DNA of 64,000 nt, taken from Desulfobulbus alkaliphilus (GTDB taxonomy: Bacteria > Desulfobacterota > Desulfobulbia > Desulfobulbales > Desulfobulbaceae). The notes beneath the pieces were generated by a model. That model saw nothing but the letters and a program-made list of their open reading frames with translations. It was not told the origin of the DNA and did no database searches. Both the position numbers and the translations under genes were made by a program. The stretch lies in contig NZ_JAFFQC010000015.1 in the NCBI RefSeq assembly GCF_016918545.1, positions 1-64,000 of the forward strand, given 5' to 3'. Below, piece by piece: positions 8,321 through 17,018 of this stretch. The stretch's first letter is position 1; every line of letters begins with the position of its first letter.

Positions 8321-9526
8321 TCAGGAACCCTGGTCCGGGGCGAGGGTCAGGACACCGGCTGCCACCAGGCTGCGAATCTGCCCGGATGTCAGCCCTGCCA
8401 GGTGAATGAGATCGCTGCCGCCTTCACCCACAAGCGGTGGTTGCCGGCGCAGAGCAAAGGAGCGTCCGTCGAGGCGGAGCGGCAGTTTGGGCAGGGCGAC
8501 TTCGCTGCCGGCGGGGGTCCTGGTTGCCGCAAGGCCACCTGATTGCCTCAGGTGGGGATCGTTCCATAAATCCACCGGTCGGTTGACCGGAGCAAAGGGT
8601 ATACCTGCCTGTTCCGCCAAGGCGGTCAACTCGGCACTGCTGAGCCGTTGCAGCCGTAGTTCCAGTTCCGGAAAAAATCGCTTTCGCTCATTGATACGGC
8701 CCTGATTGGTGGCCAGCAGGGGATCATCGGCCCAGTCAGTAAAACCGAAGGTGGCGCACATCCGCTGCCAATGGCGGTCCGAGGTGATGCCGATAAACAC
8801 TTGCTGATCGTCGCTGGTGGTGAACAGTTCATATACGGCCCAGGCCCGGCCTCGTTCCGGCATGGGGGGCGGGGGCTGACCGGTGACTGCGGCCCCGGCC
8901 ATGTGCTGGGCAACAAGCAGGGCCACGGATTCGAACAGTGAGGCTTCCACCAATTGCCCCTGTCCGCTTTGTTGGCGTTGATACAGAGCCGCAAGAATAC
9001 CGATTACGCCGAAGCCGCCGCTGAGGATATCGGTGACCGAGGCCCCGGCCCGCATCGGCTTGCCGCTGGGGCCGGTCATATACGCAAGCCCGCCCATCAT
9101 CTGCACCACCTCGTCCAGAGCCGGCCGGTGGGCATAAGGGCCGGGCATGAAGCCTTTAAGGGTACAGAAAATCAACCCCGGGTTTTGTTTACGGCAGATC
9201 GGGTACCCGATGCCGAGGCGGTCAACGGTGCCGGGAGCGAAATTTTCAATGAGCACATCAACGTGCTGCACCAGGGTCAGAAAGAGTTCCCGGCCCTGAT
9301 CGGTTTTCAGGTTCAGGGCCAGACTTTTTTTGTTGCGGTTGAAACAGGTGAAAAAACCGGCCCCGAACCCCTGCAGCCGGCGAGTTTCATCGCCCAGGCC
9401 CGCCTGTTCCACTTTGTAGACTTCAGCCCCTAGGTCAGCGAGAATCAGGCCGCAGGCCGGACCCATGATATTCTGACCGAGTTCCAGCACCCGGATTCCT
9501 GTCAAGGGTAAGTCTTGGTGAGCCAT
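8321..9526 (-). CDS. CaiB/BaiF family (class III) CoA transferase
   Basis: The 401-aa protein is a formyl-CoA-transferase-like enzyme that moves CoA between carboxylic acids through an aspartyl-CoA intermediate. The family N-terminus (TGIRVLELGQNIMGPACGLILADLGAEVYKVE) is clear. Conserved NKKSLALNLK and VLIENFAPGTVDRLGIGY follow, and the likely catalytic Asp is in PALDEVVQMMGG. The substrate cannot be deduced. ATG 9526 has GGAGG six bases upstream; the frame reaches 9595. It is flanked by R3 and R4 and appears monocistronic. Confidence 0.88.
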   Translation of the reverse strand: MAHQDLPLTGIRVLELGQNIMGPACGLILADLGAEVYKVEQAGLGDETRRLQGFGAGFFTCFNRNKKSLALNLKTDQGRELFLTLVQHVDVLIENFAPGTVDRLGIGYPICRKQNPGLIFCTLKGFMPGPYAHRPALDEVVQMMGGLAYMTGPSGKPMRAGASVTDILSGGFGVIGILAALYQRQQSGQGQLVEASLFESVALLVAQHMAGAAVTGQPPPPMPERGRAWAVYELFTTSDDQQVFIGITSDRHWQRMCATFGFTDWADDPLLATNQGRINERKRFFPELELRLQRLSSAELTALAEQAGIPFAPVNRPVDLWNDPHLRQSGGLAATRTPAGSEVALPKLPLRLDGRSFALRRQPPLVGEGGSDLIHLAGLTSGQIRSLVAAGVLTLAPDQGS

Positions 9527-9620
9527 TTTTTCCTCCATGGATGGTCGCAGCGATACTGCCCATCCATTTTTCGTCCTCCCTTTGTGCCCAGACAACTCTT
9601 TATTATAACCTGATTTTATC

Positions 9621-9838
9621 CCTGAATCCGTGAGCGTTCGTCCGTGCGTCAGCTTCGTTGTTCGTAACCGTTCGATTAAAGTAAACTTTATCGGAGGGTT
9701 ACGGGCAATGAAGATGGCGTGCGAACGGATGCCCCGAAGGGCGGCGGGTGAAAGTTATTGCCAAGGATTCAGCAGCAATTACAAAATGATTACAGAAAGA
9801 TATGTCCAAAACAAGAGTCCAGCCGTCACGGATTCAGG
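9621..9838 (+). repeat. MITE-like element R4, full length (218 bp)
   Basis: This is a complete copy: CCTGAATCCGTGA at the left, TCACGGATTCAGG at the right, hairpin A then hairpin B inside. It is flanked by a 6-bp direct repeat TTTATC (9615-9620 and 9839-9844). It lies 17 bp beyond the stop codon of the DEAD-box helicase gene. Confidence 0.93.
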
Positions 9839-9855
9839 TTTATCGTCTTCTTTTC

Positions 9856-11517
9856 TCAGGCCCGTTCCAGGTTGATGCTTCGCCGGCCAATGCGATAGGC
9901 GCCGTTTTTTGCCAGCAGGCGGCCGACAATCGTTTCCGGAGCATCCACCAGGGTATGGTGCGATTCTAAGCGGATTTTTCCCAGTTGACTGCCGGAAATG
10001 CCGGAATAATGGGACAGAGCCGCCACCACATGATTGATGCCGATACCGTCGGCCCGGCCGATGTCCAGCTTCAGGGATACCATATCCTTGTCGCGGCCGG
10101 CGCCGCCATGGCGGCCAGGGCCGGCGTGTCCGGAGAATGAGCGCGACCCCCGCATATTTTTGCGGATTTTGGGGTTGAACTGTTCTTCCTTGATGGGGGT
10201 GATGGGGTCAATGGGACGTTTTTTCTCATCGCTTCTTGCCAGCTTGAGGGCGGCGGCGGCGATATCCGCGGGGTCATGCCCGGTCTGCATGAGCATGTCC
10301 ACCACCTCCCGTTCCCGGCGGCAGCGACCGCGGCGGATCCAGACTTCCAACTGTTCCATGAGCAGGGCCTGGCGATGATTTTCGATCTGTTGGATGGTGG
10401 GCAGTTCCGCCCGGGTCAGCTTGAATCGCGTCAGGTCCTCGATTCTGCGCAGCATCCAGCGTTCCTTCGGGGTCAGCAGGGAAATGGCGATACCATCTCG
10501 GCCGGCCCGCCCGGTACGACCAACACGGTGGACATAGACCTCGGGGTCCTCGGGAGGATCAAAATTGAAAACATGGGAAATATCGTCGATATCAAGACCA
10601 CGGGCAGCGACATCGGTGGCCACGAGGATCTTGACCTGGCCACTGCGAAAGCGGGTGAGCACCTGGATCCGCGCCTCCTGACTGAGGTCGCCGTTGAGTG
10701 GTTCCGCGGCAAAGCCTCGGGCGGTGAGCTGACTGGCTAACTCGCCGGTGCCGATCCGGGTGCGGACAAAGATCAGGGCGCTGTCTATAGTCTCCATTTC
10801 AAATAAACGGACCAGGGCTGCCACCTTTTCCTGCTGGTTGACCAGATAGTAGCGCTGTTCAATGGTGGCACCGGTCAGTTGCCTGGGGGTGATGGAAACG
10901 GTGAGGGGATCGCGCAGGTAGCGGGCGGACAGGCCCAGAACTCGTTTGGAGATGGTGGCGGAAAAAAGCATGGTCTGTCGTTCGGTGGGGATTCGATCAA
11001 GAATCAGCTCGATATCCTCGACAAATCCCATGCTGAGCATTTCGTCGGCCTCGTCAAGGACCACGGTACGGACATGGCTCAGGTCGAGAATGTTCTGATT
11101 GATGAGATCGAGCAGACGTCCAGGAGTGCCGACAATGATTTCCGTCCCCTGGCGAAGGCTGCGGATCTGCAGCTGATACGATTGTCCGCCGTAGACGGCA
11201 AGCACGGTGATCCCCAACTCTTGTCCAAGGCTCTGAATGGCGTCGGCAACCTGGATGGCCAGTTCCCGGGTAGGGGCAAGAACCAGCGCCTGGATACCCT
11301 TTTCTTGTGATCGAGGTTTGATGCCCTGCAGCAGTGGCAGACTGTAGGCCGCTGTTTTTCCAGTGCCGGTCTGCGCCTGACCAATGAGGTCGCGGCCACT
11401 GAGCAGCGGTGGAAGGGCCGCCTGTTGAACAGGAGTCGGGGTTGTGAATTCGAGTTTGGCCAGGGTCCGCAGCAGGGCGGGGTGGAGGTCGAACTGGGTA
11501 AAGGTGGAGACTGTCAT
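9856..11517 (-). CDS. deaD: DEAD-box RNA helicase, DeaD/CsdA type
   Basis: The 553-aa ATP-dependent RNA helicase has the Q motif (FTTPTPVQQAALP), AQTGTGKT, APTRELA, TPGRLLD, the DEAD box (VLDEADEML), SAT (FSATIS), ATDVAARGLDI and HRVGRTGRAGR. A basic Gly-rich linker near residue 455 leads to a C-terminal DbpA-like RNA-binding domain (about 475-550), as in DeaD proteins of ribosome assembly and cold adaptation. ATG 11517 has AGGAA eight bases upstream; the alternative at 11532 would put that AGGAA inside the gene. The gap to the upstream sirtuin gene is about 560 bp and contains a terminator-like hairpin, R5 and possibly a long leader. Confidence 0.93.
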   Translation of the reverse strand: MTVSTFTQFDLHPALLRTLAKLEFTTPTPVQQAALPPLLSGRDLIGQAQTGTGKTAAYSLPLLQGIKPRSQEKGIQALVLAPTRELAIQVADAIQSLGQELGITVLAVYGGQSYQLQIRSLRQGTEIIVGTPGRLLDLINQNILDLSHVRTVVLDEADEMLSMGFVEDIELILDRIPTERQTMLFSATISKRVLGLSARYLRDPLTVSITPRQLTGATIEQRYYLVNQQEKVAALVRLFEMETIDSALIFVRTRIGTGELASQLTARGFAAEPLNGDLSQEARIQVLTRFRSGQVKILVATDVAARGLDIDDISHVFNFDPPEDPEVYVHRVGRTGRAGRDGIAISLLTPKERWMLRRIEDLTRFKLTRAELPTIQQIENHRQALLMEQLEVWIRRGRCRREREVVDMLMQTGHDPADIAAAALKLARSDEKKRPIDPITPIKEEQFNPKIRKNMRGSRSFSGHAGPGRHGGAGRDKDMVSLKLDIGRADGIGINHVVAALSHYSGISGSQLGKIRLESHHTLVDAPETIVGRLLAKNGAYRIGRRSINLERA

Positions 11518-11703
11518 CTGCTTGTTCCTCATGAGGTAATGTCTTGATTGAATTCCCGGGGCGGGTCATGGCCTTGCGGCGAATCCCCTGTTGTCCGTTG
11601 ACAGATGACCCCCATTGGGAACAAGAGCCTGACTGTCACATGTATCCGTTTTCCCGCCGCTGTTGCGCGTGGCGAGGAAAAACGGTGTATGGTTTTCTGG
11701 AAC

Positions 11704-11733
11704 AAAAAACGCCTGACCGGGATGGCACAGGCG
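11704..11733 (-). terminator. Intrinsic terminator-like hairpin upstream of deaD
   Basis: On the minus strand CGCCTG, a 12-base loop and CAGGCG are followed by TTTTTT. The hairpin lies about 190 bp before the deaD start and 340 bp after the end of cobB. It could end cobB transcripts, end a small RNA made from 11740-11950, or attenuate deaD. The rest of 11518-11959 shows no coding potential. A short inverted repeat TGGCTGG/CCAGCCA near 11845-11868 has no T-tract. Confidence 0.6.
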
Positions 11734-11959
11734 ACCGTTATGGAATGTTCAAAACGAGAGTGGGGGTAATAAACGCTGTACTTTTATATGAAAGTGTTGG
11801 TTCCGGTGGCGGCACCATTCCGGAGTGCTGACCTTTCATTGTCCGTTGTGGCTGGCCAATCTGATCCAGCCATACTGGTTAAAAAATAAATATACTTTGC
11901 TTGCATAAAAAAAACAAGTCATCCAGTCTGAGGAAGACCCATCGATGGATTTATTGCTG

Positions 11960-12087
11960 CCTGAATCCGTGAGCGGGGTGCCCCGTAGGGCGGCTGGTGA
12001 AAATTATTATCAAGGATTCAGCTGCAATTATAATCTGATTACAGCTAGCTATAACCAAAACAAGAGCCCGGCCGTCACGGATTCAGG
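11960..12087 (+). repeat. MITE-like element R5, hairpin B derivative inserted at the cobB stop
   Basis: The copy has both 13-bp ends and hairpin B, while hairpin A is deleted at the GAGCG junction. A perfect 5-bp direct repeat TGCTG flanks it (11955-11959, 12088-12092). Its right terminus overlaps the last codons of cobB: the present C-terminal HLNP and the TGA stop are encoded by the element. Confidence 0.95.
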
Positions 12088-12866
12088 TGCTGTTGACAGG
12101 CCGCGGCCAGCAACGGCAGGGTGACCTCGGCATCGCCCTGGAAAAAGAAATTTTTTGCCCGGGTGCTGCTGCCATATCCCCAGGCCGTGAGGGCCTGCTC
12201 CCGGTTGCATTCAAAAATGGAGCCGCCGTTGCGGCGGACCAGGCTCGGCAACTCCGCAGCCGGATAGACCTGAGCCGAGGTGCCGATGGCCAGCAGCAGA
12301 TCGCAGTCGGCGATGAAGTGGTGGATAGCCTCCAGATCACGTACTGCCTCCCCGAAAAGGACCACGTTGGGTTTCAAAGGAAAACCGCACTGCGGACAAA
12401 TCGGGGTCTCGGAAGAGTGGAAATGGTCGTAGACAGCGGGTTGCAGCAGATCGCACTGCAGGCATTGCAGATGCTGATGGTCGCCATGAATCTCGAACAC
12501 CCGGCGGCTGCCCGCCTGTTGATGGAGGTTGTCGACGTTCTGGGTGATGATGCCGTGTACCAGGCCTGCTTGTTCGAGTTCGGCCAGGGCCAGGTGAGCG
12601 GGATTGGGTTTTTTTCCGAGCAGGACCTTCCCTAAGGCCCGATAGAGTTGCCAAGCCTTGGCTGGGTCGTGGAGAAAGACTTCGAGGGTGGCATATTCTT
12701 CCGGAGAGAATACGGTCCACAGTCCTCCCGGGCTGCGAAAATCAGGGATACCACTGGCCACCGAGATGCCTGCCCCGGTGAGAGCCACAACCTTGGTTGC
12801 TGTCCGCAGGACAGTGGCGGCCTCGGCAAGGTGGGTTGTTTCGTTTTGAGAAATGGTGATATACAT
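12075..12866 (-). CDS. cobB: NAD-dependent protein deacylase (sirtuin)
   Basis: The 263-aa sirtuin removes acyl groups from lysines using NAD+. It shows ALTGAGISVASGIPDFRS (NAD-binding), TQNVDNLHQQAG, the catalytic His in FEIHGD, a CxxC...CxxC zinc site (CLQC and CPQC), PNVVLFGE and the nucleotide loop LLAIGTSAQVYPA. The length is normal. The last four residues (HLNP) and stop come from element R5; on paper the empty site would end QQQ-stop. ATG 12866 was kept although no strong ribosome site is visible. Confidence 0.92.
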   Translation of the reverse strand: MYITISQNETTHLAEAATVLRTATKVVALTGAGISVASGIPDFRSPGGLWTVFSPEEYATLEVFLHDPAKAWQLYRALGKVLLGKKPNPAHLALAELEQAGLVHGIITQNVDNLHQQAGSRRVFEIHGDHQHLQCLQCDLLQPAVYDHFHSSETPICPQCGFPLKPNVVLFGEAVRDLEAIHHFIADCDLLLAIGTSAQVYPAAELPSLVRRNGGSIFECNREQALTAWGYGSSTRAKNFFFQGDAEVTLPLLAAACQQHLNP

Positions 12867-12945
12867 GGGATTCGTCCACGGATGGAGTGCTGGTCAACGG
12901 GTACGCCCATCATACGGCGTGGTCAGCCGCAGACGGCCGCAATTG

Positions 12946-13827
12946 TTATTCGAGGCTTTCAAGGAAGACCCGGTCGTAGACCTCGCGGTAGGTTGCAATG
13001 CTGTGTGAATCCAGCCAGCGCTCATACGCACCTCGGTATAGTTGACTGGGACGCTGGCTGAGTAGGATTTTGTTGATTTCGGCTATGATTCGGGCGCCCC
13101 ACTCGTTTTTGGAGCAACCGACGGCACTGAGCCAGTTGTCGTAATCCTGACTGTTCTCCTCGATAGTCAGGGTCATGAGCTGATCCCGAACCCACAGTTG
13201 TTCCGCCTGGAAGAGAGCCTCTTCGGGCAGACCGATGAGGCCGTCGAGACGATTCATCATCAGCATCCGAAAGAGGTTGAGCGACAATTCCTGACCGGTA
13301 AACTCGACTACATTGGCCTGGTCGGCGTACTGATGCAGGACCTGGTCGGTGGCGACGCCGTAGGAACGGTCCTTGGATATCCCAATCACCAGATCTTCAT
13401 TGGCGAGGATATCGGAGAGGCGGACCGTTGGCCGGCCGCCAAAGGTTTGGTATTGATCGGCTTTGATGATGATCACCGCCGGCAGGGTGAGAAAGCTGGG
13501 GATGGAGAAATGCATGAACTCCTCCCGTTCCGGTGTCCGGTAGAGACCGATGCTGCAGACTTTTTCCCCCTGCTTGAAGGCATAGAAGTGCCGGGTGATG
13601 TTGGTGGTCATGGTCTCATGGTTGTAGCCGGTAAGGTGTTCCCGGATGATTTCGGCGACGACGTCGCCGTATCCCTGCCCCTGAAAGGGACCGCTTTTGA
13701 TGAAATAAGGGGGCATGGCCGCTTCCATCCACATGACCTCGTCTTTGGCTGATATCGGGTGGGCAGTGATCAGCAGGCTCAGGCAGAGCAGGATGGTGGC
13801 GGTATAGTGGCGCAGGGCGATGCTCAT
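12946..13827 (-). CDS. Periplasmic solute-binding (PBP2-type) protein
   Basis: The 293-aa precursor has a signal peptide (residues 1-27, hydrophobic TILLCLSLLITAHPISA). The mature domain resembles bacterial extracellular solute-binding family 3, with WMEAAMPPYFIKSGPFQGQGYGDVVAEI near its start and a long C-terminal lobe. It may be the binding component of a transporter or a sensory protein; no permease or ATPase gene adjoins it, so the ligand is unknown. ATG 13827 was chosen since it gives a proper signal peptide; the frame runs to 13899. Confidence 0.75.
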   Translation of the reverse strand: MSIALRHYTATILLCLSLLITAHPISAKDEVMWMEAAMPPYFIKSGPFQGQGYGDVVAEIIREHLTGYNHETMTTNITRHFYAFKQGEKVCSIGLYRTPEREEFMHFSIPSFLTLPAVIIIKADQYQTFGGRPTVRLSDILANEDLVIGISKDRSYGVATDQVLHQYADQANVVEFTGQELSLNLFRMLMMNRLDGLIGLPEEALFQAEQLWVRDQLMTLTIEENSQDYDNWLSAVGCSKNEWGARIIAEINKILLSQRPSQLYRGAYERWLDSHSIATYREVYDRVFLESLE

Positions 13828-13993
13828 GGGCTGGCTTCCGAGTTGGTTGAGAGACCGGGAGGTATGAGATCCGCTGATTGGAGCATGCGGGCGTGTCACG
13901 AAAATATGATAATGAATTTTTTTAGCGAATCACCAGAAGGTTTGTCAAGCGGAAATGGTGTGCAAAGGCCTTGCGGCACAAGGACTTTGCTGA

Positions 13994-15151
13994 TCAATCC
14001 CTTCGTTTATCTAGGGGGGAGACAGCAAGATTTTCATCCTGCATGGCAGTCAAATGTTCGTCAACCCTGCCTTGGTTGAAGAACAGGAGGGCCAGCAGCC
14101 AGCCGTAGGCGAATACGGCCAATACGGCGAACATGGGCAGGAAATACCCCAGCGGGCAGAGGATGAGCACGGTCAACCAGTGGAGGAGAATAACGGCTGG
14201 GGAATGAAGCTGGAGAGGGAAATCCCCGTGGCGGCTGATCACCACCAGCCCGCTGATATTCCACCCATAGAGGGCGGTGAAGGCATGGATACGCAGCAGG
14301 GGGTACCTGAGTTCCGAGGTGTCTGCGCTGGAAAAGGAAAAAAATATATAGACAATGCCGGTGATTGAGGTGACGAGGAGAAAAGCGATGCCCGAGGTGA
14401 GAAAGGCCTTCTGCTGCAAGGGGATGCCTTCATGCCAGTACAGGTAGAGAACCAGGAGTACCGCGAAAAAAAGCAGGGTGGCGATGGTAACCTGGGAGGT
14501 GAACATGTCGGCAAGAATAAAGATGAAAAAAACGATGACACCGAGGTTGATGATCCAGAAGGCAGCCTCTTTGAGCACAGTGGTGAGCCGGAGGATCTCA
14601 TCCTTCATCAGGGTGAAGATGACCGCCATGGAAATGAGCGAAACGGGAAAGGAAAAGCCGAGGAAAAAGGTGTCGAGCGTCAGTTTTTCGATGATGATCC
14701 ATCCGAGGTACTCGCTGTTGAGGATCACCGGGCTGGAAAGGAACAGTCCCAGGGACAGGCAGAGCAGCGCTGCCTGATGAAATTTCCGGGAGACCCGCTC
14801 ACGGTGGAGGAACAAGGCGCGGGGAAAACGACTGCCGAAATGAGCGATTCGAACTTGTTCAACCAGCACCCCCAGAATCAATGGCAGAAGCAGAGCCGGT
14901 AGGTACCAATGGAAAAAAGCACAGAGGGCAAAAGCCAGCGAGAGCATGAGAAAGATTGCCGTACGCCACGACAGGGCCGCCCTGCCTTCAGTAAAATAGA
15001 GCAGCAGGGTACCGCCGCTGCACAGGTTGAACAGAAAAATATGCAGCCGTTCGAAATTGAGAACCGCCGGCGGGACGACGTGATGGAGAAAACCGCAGGC
15101 GAGCGCCGAGGTCATCATGACCAGCAATATACTTTTGAAGGCCCAACTCAC
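13994..15151 (-). CDS. Multi-pass integral membrane protein of unknown function
   Basis: The 385-aa protein has about ten to twelve hydrophobic segments spread over its whole length, starting with ILLVMMTSALACGFLHH. Charged loops such as FLHRERVSRKFHQ separate some of them, and the C-terminal tail (about residues 355-385) is polar. Histidines fall in or near several helices (GFLHHVV, CAFFHWYLP, LYWHEGIP, LRIHAFTALYGW), which could bind a metal or haem. That is only a suggestion. I do not recognise the family. It stands between the binding-protein gene and a TIGR01777 gene, with gaps of about 170 and 130 bp. Confidence 0.7.
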   Translation of the reverse strand: MSWAFKSILLVMMTSALACGFLHHVVPPAVLNFERLHIFLFNLCSGGTLLLYFTEGRAALSWRTAIFLMLSLAFALCAFFHWYLPALLLPLILGVLVEQVRIAHFGSRFPRALFLHRERVSRKFHQAALLCLSLGLFLSSPVILNSEYLGWIIIEKLTLDTFFLGFSFPVSLISMAVIFTLMKDEILRLTTVLKEAAFWIINLGVIVFFIFILADMFTSQVTIATLLFFAVLLVLYLYWHEGIPLQQKAFLTSGIAFLLVTSITGIVYIFFSFSSADTSELRYPLLRIHAFTALYGWNISGLVVISRHGDFPLQLHSPAVILLHWLTVLILCPLGYFLPMFAVLAVFAYGWLLALLFFNQGRVDEHLTAMQDENLAVSPLDKRRD

Positions 15152-15279
15152 CCTGGTCTATGCTCCATGTTCACTCCCAGGGCGGATTGAGCTGTTCCAG
15201 CGCCCCTGGCTGGCTGTGCCCCTGGTCAAGTACAGCGGCGGAGCAGGGAAACAGGGACGCTGTGGAGAAGATGTTGCTT

Positions 15280-16182
15280 TCAGGTACTGACAAGCTCTTT
15301 CAACGCTGGTTGCAGTTCCGGGTAGGTAAACTGAAAACCGCTTTCGGTCAGTGCTCGCGGGATAATTTTCTGTCCCTGGAGCAGGGAGCGGCCGAATTCG
15401 CCCATGATCCATTGAACAGCAAAGGCCGGTGCTGGAAGGATCGCCGGTCGATGCAGCGCTGTGCCTAATTGGCGGGCAAACTCTTTTTGTCTGACGGTTT
15501 GTGGTGCGGTGAAATTGAAGGGCCCGCTGCAGGTCTCTGCGCTGAGGAGAAAGTGGATGGCATTGACCAAATCGTCGAGATGAATCCATGGAAACCATTG
15601 CTTGCCGCTGCCGAGGGGACCGCCCAGGGCGAATTTGAAAGGCGTTTTCATGGTGGCAAGGGCACCGCCTCCCTTGCCAAGGACCACTCCAAAACGCAGC
15701 AGGGCCACCCTGGCCCCTTTTTCAGCAGCTTTGGTAGCCTCTTGTTCCCAGTCCCGACACACATGGGCCAGGAAATCGTCGCCGCCGGGACTATGTTCCG
15801 TGACTTCGCTCTCACCGCTGTTGCCGTAGTAGCCGGCGGCTGAAGCACTGAGCAGCACGGCCTGAGTGTTTTCCGGTAAAGCAGCCACCAGGTTTCTGGT
15901 GGTGAGGATGCGGCTGTCGTAAATCGCCTGTTTGTATTTGTCTGTCCAGAGGCCAAAAACCGAACGACCGGCCAGGTTGATCAGGGCCTCCTGCTCCGCC
16001 ACTTGTTTCTGCCAGTCTCCGGGCCGGGTCGTATCAGCGGCGAGGCAGGTCAACTGAGGGTGGCCCTTGAGGGGGCTCCGGCCACTGCTGCCGGTAACCG
16101 TTACCTCATGTCCTTCTTCAAGTAGTCGTTTGCTCAGGGCTGTGCCGACAAAACCGGTGCCACCAGTGATCAGAATTTTCAT
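15280..16182 (-). CDS. TIGR01777-family NAD(P)-dependent epimerase/oxidoreductase
   Basis: This 300-aa member of the extended SDR group is related to YfcH/SulA. The N-terminal Rossmann motif ITGGTGFVGTALSKRL is followed by ALINLAGRSVFGLWTDKYKQAIYDSR, SASAAGYYGNSGE with the YxxxN-type active site region, and FPWIHLDDLVNAIHFLL. The C-terminal half ends with the family's SGFQFTYPELQPAL segment. The substrate is unknown. ATG 16182 is preceded by GGAGG. Confidence 0.87.
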   Translation of the reverse strand: MKILITGGTGFVGTALSKRLLEEGHEVTVTGSSGRSPLKGHPQLTCLAADTTRPGDWQKQVAEQEALINLAGRSVFGLWTDKYKQAIYDSRILTTRNLVAALPENTQAVLLSASAAGYYGNSGESEVTEHSPGGDDFLAHVCRDWEQEATKAAEKGARVALLRFGVVLGKGGGALATMKTPFKFALGGPLGSGKQWFPWIHLDDLVNAIHFLLSAETCSGPFNFTAPQTVRQKEFARQLGTALHRPAILPAPAFAVQWIMGEFGRSLLQGQKIIPRALTESGFQFTYPELQPALKELVST

Positions 16183-16334
16183 ACAAGCCTCCTCTGGAAC
16201 AAGTCATGACGATGAGGTGACTGAAGCAAGTCACCCGAATGCTCCACAGCATAAACCTCCTGGTCGCAGAGGGCAAAGAGAAAGGAGATGGAGTGGGATT
16301 CTTATACGGAAAAGTTGAGGTGCTGTTTCAGAAG

Positions 16335-16371
16335 CCTGGATCCGTGAGCGTCCGTCCGTCAAAGATTCAGG
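16335..16371 (+). repeat. MITE-like element R6, minimal copy (both ends only)
   Basis: Only 37 bp remain: CCTGGATCCGTGAGCG at the left and AAAGATTCAGG at the right, with both hairpins gone. It is flanked by a perfect 5-bp direct repeat AGAAG (16330-16334, 16372-16376). The right end overlaps the stop codon of the glycosyltransferase-like gene. Confidence 0.85.
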
Positions 16372-17017
16372 AGAAGTGCTGGGTATCGATGCGGGGCAGG
16401 ACGCTGCCACTTAGATCCGTCGGTTCGTCAACGTCCCGCAGCAGCGGCAGGGGGGCAAAAGTGAGCCCGGCTGCCTCCAGACGATGGACCGTGCGTAGAA
16501 AGACCTCGGCCGTGGACCAGGGGATATCGCTGAACAGGGAGACAAGCTCAGTTGAGGGGATATCGTCACGTACACCGATGAGATAGTAACCGCCGTCAAG
16601 AGCCGGTCCCAGCACCACGGGGCTGTGGTGCAAGCGGTCAAATGCTTCAGCCATAATCGTTGTCGACAGTCCGGGAATATCGCTGCCCACCAGGACAACG
16701 TGCTTGGCTCCGGCGTCTAGAGCGTTGCGCAGGGCATGGAGCATCCGTTGACCAATATCGCCCGGTCCCTGTTGCTGGTAGATGAAATCATGGCCGAGCC
16801 AGGACTGCATTTCCTCGGTGCTGCCGCCATGGTGGCAGACCACGGTTTCGATTGTTCCATCAAGAGCAAGGCGGCGAACGGATGCCGCAATGGTCTCGGT
16901 CATGCTTTTCTGCAGCCTGGCGGCGCCATCAGCTCCCAGGAGCGGGATAAGGCGGGTTTTCGTGCTGCCCGGTTTGGGGTAGCGGGTGAAAAGAATCAGG
17001 AGTTGCGCTGCGGCCAT
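16367..17017 (-). CDS. TIGR04282-family glycosyltransferase-like protein
   Basis: The 216-aa protein has a nucleotide-diphospho-sugar transferase fold: LLILFTRYPKPGSTKTRL at the N-terminus, VVLVGSDIPGLS and ALDGGYYLIGV in the middle. The family is named for arsenosugar biosynthesis, but most members have no tested function and no arsenic genes are nearby. The final Ser and the TGA stop lie in element R6; the empty site would end QHF-stop. It starts one base before the end of the upstream CASC-motif gene, so the two are probably cotranscribed. Confidence 0.82.
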   Translation of the reverse strand: MAAAQLLILFTRYPKPGSTKTRLIPLLGADGAARLQKSMTETIAASVRRLALDGTIETVVCHHGGSTEEMQSWLGHDFIYQQQGPGDIGQRMLHALRNALDAGAKHVVLVGSDIPGLSTTIMAEAFDRLHHSPVVLGPALDGGYYLIGVRDDIPSTELVSLFSDIPWSTAEVFLRTVHRLEAAGLTFAPLPLLRDVDEPTDLSGSVLPRIDTQHFS

Positions 17018-17018
17018 G

